From positions 9,743 to 47,853 of the forward strand of contig JAAAIG010000218.1 in NCBI GenBank assembly GCA_015852425.1: a DNA stretch of 38,111 bases, in the 5' to 3' direction. Made by a program: the position numbers and the translations under genes. The stretch comes from Gryganskiella cystojenkinii. Its lineage: Eukaryota > Mortierellomycota > Mortierellomycetes > Mortierellales > Mortierellaceae. Shown here piece after piece: positions 32,791-38,111 of this stretch; position 1 is the stretch's first letter; each line of letters starts with the position of its first letter. Under the pieces are notes generated by a model that made no database searches, was not told the DNA's origin, and was given only the letters and a program-made list of their open reading frames with translations.

Positions 32791-34506
32791 ATTGTGAGGT
32801 CTTTCAATTTAACGGTAACCAAGCTACGCTGTGCCGAACAAGTCGACATTGCTGGTCAACTCACCACATCCGTTAACCTATATCACACAGCCTGTCTTTT
32901 GAGGCCGATACTCGAGCGATCTTGGGATATGACTGGTTTGAGTTGGTGGTGCAGGCATAGAGGCAATGGGCGTTCATTGTTGGACATGCTTTTGGTCTTG
33001 AGTTAAGCCAGAAAATATTCGGGTCTGTTGCGGGTTCGGTTGACGTTCCACGATAGAAAAGATAGTTGATAAGTGAGTGGTAAGAAGAAAGGGAGGTTAT
33101 GCCACTCGGAATGAAGGAACGAAAATCACACCAATTACCGAAGTAGTAGCAGTGATGCAGGTGCTTGTCCCTTGCCTCCGTGAGAAGGTGGGGTTGGAAG
33201 AGAGAAATGTCCCCTGGCCAAGATCTTGGCTCGCCTTGAAACCCTGGACTGATAGAGTATGTCCTGCTTTCTTGACTGTGTGGTGGCTTGAGAGAACAGG
33301 GAAGCTGGATGATGATGAAGAAAAAGGAGAGGCAAAAATGTGGTCCCTTGTCTTTTGTAGGCGTGAGACTGCAATAGCATTCGATGCCTTTCCAACATAA
33401 CAGCCTTTACCCAATCGGTGTGACTTGGACATATGTTAGGTGATGTGATCATTGCAGATTGCGATGTGAGAATGGCCGAGAGAAGAAAAGGAGCCACATT
33501 TCTAATCCGAACTGCCGTTTCGAAAGCGGGAACTCGCTTTTGGCTGAGGCGAGAACTGCCTGCAACTCCACAGCTCCTTAGCAGGGTAGGAACTTTGCTA
33601 GAAGCTCGATTCGCGCGCTTGACGGGACATACATTGTGATCGGCGTCGTATGAAGGGAGCACCGTGGTAAATGTAATGAAGCGGTAAAAAAGGTGTTAAA
33701 AATGAATGTCATAGACTAGTTTGGGCTGCCACTCCTTCCTCTGTGCAGGTTTTGTGTAGGTGAGAGCCGGGCCAGGACCAAGAGCAAAGTTAAAGGACCA
33801 GAGCCGCGTTTTGAGAATTCGGCTGCGGTATTAAACCCGAGCCAACCAACAGGAAAAGGCCAACAGCGGCAGCATAACAATCACAAGAGCAGCCGAGATT
33901 TCATATCGATCAATCCTACGAACATCAGAAACAAGTCCATGGCGAGTCACCCCTCAACGTCATTCGAACTACTGCATGTGGAACTCTGACAGCAGAACAA
34001 ACCGCTAAAAGCCGACTCATCACAGTAATGACCAGCAACACCAATACAAACAACCACCGCCAGTGAAATAGGTTATTCGAAGTAGAGTGATGGACTTGAC
34101 CACACAGATACAGTCAGAGATTGACAGAGGGCTATAATGGCCTCTGCTAGCCATAAGAGAGGGAAAGCTTTAGGATTTCTCTTGACACTCGATTCATAAA
34201 AAAAATATTGTGGTGATTTCAATAGCAAAGCCGACCGGGATATCAAAGTATAGAACGAAACCTTGTTGTGCCGTTGATTTGAGGGCGAGGGGCGCGACTT
34301 AAAACTGGCTCTGAAAAAAAAACTTTTGTCGTTCGCACGCATGCGGGTGTTTCGACTTCTTTTTGGGTCGCTTTCTGACTCTCTTTGTCCATTTTTTTCT
34401 ACTTTCTTGTTCAACGTCATACCCTCGCTCAAGATCACAATCCCCTGAATCCTCCTCCTCTTCTTTGATTCTTGTACAAACATATTCTATCCATCCCTTT
34501 GTTTTT
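32791..34506. other. Gene-poor stretch before transferase copy 2
   Basis: About 1.7 kb without a supported gene. A minus-strand frame at 33662-33135 encodes 175 residues (MLPSYDADHNVCPVKRAN...), Ser/His/Pro-rich and unrecognised. It continues in the orientation of the Fanzor-like relic and may be decayed 5' element sequence or chance. The last 300 bp should hold the promoter of transferase copy 2, with pyrimidine-rich sequence at 34360-34500. Confidence 0.4.
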
Positions 34507-35835
34507 ATGCCGTGGTTAGCACAACGCCAGCGGAAGCTGGGCTACGCCGCCATCTTGATATCGACTCTTTCTCTCCTCATCATTCTCCAATACAATGTCT
34601 TTACTATGAACTCTTCTGAAATGCAACCACCACCGCCTGCCGTTATTCAACAGCACCAGCCGCCACCGCCGCCTGAGGAGAAAACGTTGAAAGAGGTCGC
34701 AAAGACGCCGGCGCCTCTCCCGCCCAAGAAAGAGACTACGGAGGAGGTTAAGATGCCATCACGGCCCTCATCCGAGGAGAAAACGGTGGTGGAGGAGGAG
34801 AAGCTCAAGGAGCCATCACAAGCACCGCCTCCAACGCTCAAGGAAACCACGACCGAGGAAGTCAAGGAGCCGACATTTGTAAAGCTACCTCTAAAAACAC
34901 AAACCTTTCTCTTGCACGAGTACTCTTGGACAGGCCTTGGCAACAAATTCACAGACATGATGTTTTCGATCCAATACGCTCGCCAGAACAACCTGAACTA
35001 TGCATTCAACCCAGCCTCGTTTGTCGCCAACCCCCGAGATGCGGATCATATCTGGATGGCCGAGTTGCTTGAGAAACGATTCACAGGACCTACAACTCGT
35101 CAGAATCGACTGCATCGGATTGAGGATTTCACAAGACCACCGCCAGTATTGACGGATGAGGAGAGGGCCTTGACCGATGGGTTCCTGGTCGATACCGGTA
35201 CTGCTTGTGACAGGAAGGATTGTTTCCAGATCGAGTCTTCAAATTGGACCGCAGGTTTATTCACCAACAACCCGGAGCTTCAGGATCTTCTCGGGGTTAC
35301 AACCGAGAACCGTCAGAGGCGAGTGGCGATCCATTTGCGGTTCGGCGACAGGTTTCTGTTTATGACACCACAGGAATGCCTCCAGGTGGTAAAGGGTCTG
35401 GAAAAAAAATACCCACCACCGCCAGCACCCAAGAAGTGGTGGTCGTGGTTGTCGTCGTCGCCTTCGCTTGTCGATCAAGTCGATTTTGTCTATCATATCC
35501 CGACCGAGGACGAACGGTACGAATACACGGATGATCGTCAGGACATCGCAAAGAGGCAACAGCTACTGGATGAAATGAAGGCCGTCTTCCCCAGGGCTCG
35601 ATTCCACGATTTCAGGACCTTGCAAAAGACGGTCCGGTTCCTGGCCGAGTCCGAGTTTCTGATCACGTCTGGAAGTAGTCTGAGTTATATGGCCGGTTAC
35701 TTTTGTGCGGGCTGTCATGTTGTCTTTACCTCACCGAAAGAGTGGCGCTCAAAGGGGCTTTTGATGACCAAGGAGAATTACAAACAGAGTCTTTATTACA
35801 TGGAAGGATGGGACCCTGACTTTGAGTTCTTTTAA
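34507..35835 (+). CDS. Fucosyltransferase-like type II membrane protein, copy 2
   Basis: Single exon, 442 residues, paralogue of the gene at 28975. A basic tail (WLAQRQRK) precedes a signal anchor at about 14-31 (AAILISTLSLLIILQYNV). A long Pro/Glu/Lys/Thr-rich stem with imperfect repeats (EEKTLKEVAK, KETTEEVKMP, KETTTEEVKEP) follows; this stem is the main length difference from copy 1. The catalytic part matches copy 1 block by block: [48 protein letters not shown] and terminal WDPDFEFF. A Pro/Lys/Trp insert (around PPPPAPKKWWSWLSSSP) is specific to copy 2. The frame is open upstream to 34363 but without ATG; the ATG at 34507 gives the expected short cytosolic tail. The activity call rests on the same two motifs as copy 1. 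Confidence 0.72.
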   Translation: MPWLAQRQRKLGYAAILISTLSLLIILQYNVFTMNSSEMQPPPPAVIQQHQPPPPPEEKTLKEVAKTPAPLPPKKETTEEVKMPSRPSSEEKTVVEEEKLKEPSQAPPPTLKETTTEEVKEPTFVKLPLKTQTFLLHEYSWTGLGNKFTDMMFSIQYARQNNLNYAFNPASFVANPRDADHIWMAELLEKRFTGPTTRQNRLHRIEDFTRPPPVLTDEERALTDGFLVDTGTACDRKDCFQIESSNWTAGLFTNNPELQDLLGVTTENRQRRVAIHLRFGDRFLFMTPQECLQVVKGLEKKYPPPPAPKKWWSWLSSSPSLVDQVDFVYHIPTEDERYEYTDDRQDIAKRQQLLDEMKAVFPRARFHDFRTLQKTVRFLAESEFLITSGSSLSYMAGYFCAGCHVVFTSPKEWRSKGLLMTKENYKQSLYYMEGWDPDFEFF

Positions 35836-36220
35836 GAAAAGAGATATATACCCAGAAAGATAGCCAAAGACCTCTCGTAAAATATACATTAGACCGCCTC
35901 TCGGGAGTATCAAAAACACAGAGAAGTTGCAACGGTGCTCGAGATGAAAGTGTTGGTCAATGGGACCAAGGTGGACTGGCGGCAGTCACAGCAAAGCCAC
36001 TTTGGTGGCCTCGAAAGAGGAGCGAGATGAAGAGCTCATCGTCTCGGACTCTTCATTCCAACTCGAACCTAAACCGTTGTCGGCAACCAACCTCCTTTCT
36101 CTTGTCCTCATCATCCCATTTACCCCTCGCTAGCTTTCTACACTCCAGCCGCAAGGGAATCACTAGCCTCTCCTCCTCCTCCACCACTGGGTCATTACTC
36201 CAAAGCGTCCTCATCTTTCC
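35836..36220. other. Intergenic region before exostosin copy B
   Basis: 385 bp. Contains an ATATATA run near 35843-35850 and pyrimidine-rich sequence at 36075-36185 that probably forms the exostosin B promoter. An ATG at 36027 opens a frame of 90 codons, but it is not the frame that matches exostosin copy A. Confidence 0.45.
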
Positions 36221-37984
36221 ATGCCAAACATCTATTACAAAGGCCAATTCAGGCCCCCGTCGCCGCGGCATCATCGCGGCGGCTTACTTCAGACCTTGAA
36301 ACGTATCCTACTGGCACGGAAAACTGTACGCTCTTTTGCTCCATCCTCTCATTTTGTAATTTCTGTCGAGTTGCAGTCGAGTTGCAGTCAAGATAGGAAA
36401 CAGAAGACTCCAAAATAACACATTTTTTTTCATTTCCTGTTTTGTTTGCACACACAAACTATAGGTCTCCTATATGCTCGGTGCTTTCTTGTTCACCTGG
36501 TTCTATTTCTTGGTCAAGATCACTTTCTTTACCCATTCTCCCTATGGTAAGATAATATTTTTTTTTTTTTTTGCCACCAACAGCTTGATCTGCAGTTGTC
36601 TAATTGGACAGAACATGCTTGGAAGCCGAGAACTCCTTTTTTGGTTCTCAGATCATTGCACCCACCTTTTTTATTTCTTGTCATCCTTGTTATCGTCATA
36701 GACCTCGACTCTGACTTGGAACGACGTCTCGCTGGATTCAGAGCCTCGACGAAATCCTCACGGAAAGTCGACAGGAACCCTACCGACTATCCATCCATCA
36801 TCCTCAACCCTCTCCCACCTCAAGCACAGGATGCGATCTGGCCCCCAAATATCGATCTTCCACTCTGTAAATTGAAGATTTATGTTTATCCAGACCCACC
36901 AGCGATCCAAAAAATCTATGAAAAAGTCCCCGTGATGAACACACCTTATATCTCGGAAAGAATCCTTCTGGACCAATTAAGGGATCCAACCTCGAGTGCG
37001 CACAAAAACTATGTGACCCTGAACCCCGAAGAGGCCGATTTCTTTTATATCCCGTTCTTGGGCGCCCGATACCTCAACCATTGTTGGTTCATCCTCGGCG
37101 AAAAGGGCGATTGTGATGTCGATGAGAAATATGTCGAGCCCTGGAGGAAATTTGTTCAGGACGAGAACCTTTATTGGAATCGATCCCATGGAGAGGACCA
37201 TATCATGGTCCACCCAATGGACAGGACCTCTCAATATTACCATACCATGGACACGATGGAGAACGCGACTTTTCTCACCACGATCGGTGACCTTCGACCT
37301 CTGGCTCCATCAATCGTCGGTGCTAGACGTTTCAAGAATATCCCGATCCCGTCCGCGACCGCACTCTTGGATCTTGTCAAGGCCGATCCCTTAAAATACC
37401 TCACCTCGGACGGTCACCCGCGTCAGAAGCGTCGGGATATCCTCTTGTTGTTTGGAGGACGGTACTCGGATGTCGGAGCCACAGATACATACTCGGCGGG
37501 AGTCCGATCTTTGCTCCTCAATGGATTTGATCAACGCAAGGATTATGTGATTGCGCAGGGCTGGGAATCCGAAAAGTATATGAAACTCTTGTCAAGATCC
37601 CGGTTCGGTCTCGCACCTCTGGGCCACACATTGGATACGACTCGAATCTGGGAGTATATCGCGTTTGGAGTTGTTCCTGTGATCATTGCGGACGGGATCC
37701 TAGAGCCGTTCGAGGACGATGTCGACTGGTCAAGCTTTTCGATCCGAATCCGTCGAGAGGATGCGCATCGGATGGATGAGATCCTGCGATCTGTCTCGGA
37801 GGAGGAGTATCAACGGAAACGGGAACGGGTTTGGAGTTATGGTCGGAGGGTTCTTTTGACGAGGGATGCTTGGCACTTGATCGTCAGGGATCTTTGTCGG
37901 AGGGGTCGGTTAGAGGGCACACGGACGATTGATCGGACACACCATGTGCCGCTCGTAGCACCGTTCAATACCCTCAAGGTGTAA
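36221..37984 (+). CDS. Exostosin family glycosyltransferase (GT47), copy B
   Basis: Three exons, 36221-36325, 36465-36546 and 36702-37984, give 489 residues. The architecture copies exostosin A: basic cytosolic tail, an anchor exon (VSYMLGAFLFTWFYFLVK), then stem and GT47 domain, with introns in the same phases (0 and 1). Blocks include LPLCKLKIYVYPDPP, NPEEADFFYIPFLGARYLN, LAPLGHTLDTTRIWEYIAFG, VVPVIIADGILEPFEDDVDW and a conserved tail WHLIVRDLCRRGRLEGTRT. Here intron 2 has a normal GT donor (TATG then GTAAG), supporting the matching GC-donor junction in copy A. Exon 1 was chosen by similarity to copy A's tail and by frame; its donor GTACGC is less standard. Likely Golgi-located; the sugar is unknown. 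Confidence 0.87.
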
Positions 37985-38111
37985 AACAAAAAAAAAATTG
38001 TACCATATATAAAAATATAGAACCGCAAAATAATACAAGAGTTCCCTTTGTTTCAATTCAAGTACCGTACTTTACGCTATGTTCATCTTTGGCTCGCCTA
38101 GAAATGAGCAC
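37985..38111 (+). other. 3' flank of exostosin copy B
   Basis: 127 bp, AT-rich, with a poly-A run at 37988-37998, ending at the window edge. Presumed 3' untranslated region; no further gene is visible. Confidence 0.5.

Noticed and set aside
33135..33662. A 175-codon minus-strand frame
   Set aside because: Compositionally biased with no recognisable motif; kept only as possible decayed 5' sequence of the Fanzor-like element.
34363..34506. Upstream in-frame extension of transferase copy 2
   Set aside because: It has no ATG (the frame opens at TTG) and a pyrimidine-rich, leader-like composition; the ATG at 34507 gives the expected tail and anchor.
36027..36299. Alternative 90-codon first exon for exostosin B
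   Set aside because: It is in a different frame from the tail that matches exostosin A and would not join the anchor exon in frame.
1..38111. CRISPR array, bacterial operons, rRNA genes
   Set aside because: No regularly spaced direct repeats and no rRNA-like segments; genes are spliced and eukaryotic throughout.

Overview
The window looks like a gene-dense piece of an early-diverging fungal genome, most likely Mucoromycota and possibly Mortierellales. The evidence is many short GT-AG introns, fungal housekeeping proteins (mitochondrial phosphatidylserine decarboxylase, an Mcy1-type cysteine synthase homologue, a UPF0658 Golgi protein) and the decayed remains of a Fanzor/TnpB-like RNA-guided nuclease gene. 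The taxonomic call is inference; no marker locus was compared. I rebuilt the exon-intron structures by hand from splice sites, reading-frame continuity and remembered family features. There is one assembly gap of 10 N at 10365-10374.

Layout. 0.4-8.0 kb is housekeeping: POP1 (RNase P/MRP subunit, minus) and RPS8 (plus) are divergent from a ~200 bp region, followed by a 5-hydroxyisourate hydrolase gene (plus) and a stathmin-like coiled-coil gene (minus). 8.9-12.4 kb holds two divergent secretory-pathway glycosyltransferase genes, a GT31-like one (minus) and exostosin/GT47 copy A (plus). 13.1-16.6 kb holds a Thr-rich tail-anchored protein gene and a signal-peptide-bearing, degenerate Hsp70; the 3' end of the Thr-rich gene is repeated beyond the Hsp70-like gene. 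16.7-22.5 kb is a run of three mitochondrial genes: PSD1 and MCY1 (minus), and MSF1 (mitochondrial Phe-tRNA synthetase, plus), which shares a divergent promoter with MCY1. 22.8-28.0 kb has ESS2/Bis1 (splicing-associated nuclear protein, minus) and a UPF0658 Golgi membrane protein (plus), also divergent. 29.0-38.0 kb is a second glycosyltransferase block: two intronless paralogues carrying an HxRFGD motif (fucosyltransferase-like), with a degraded minus-strand Fanzor-like gene between them, then exostosin/GT47 copy B.

How it fits together. Five genes encode likely type II membrane glycosyltransferases. Two families have two members each, so the locus has expanded by duplication, probably for cell-wall or glycoprotein glycans; substrates cannot be read from the sequence. 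The notable items are the Fanzor-like relic, the Hsp70 that seems to have lost its ATPase residues, and the direct repeats around it.
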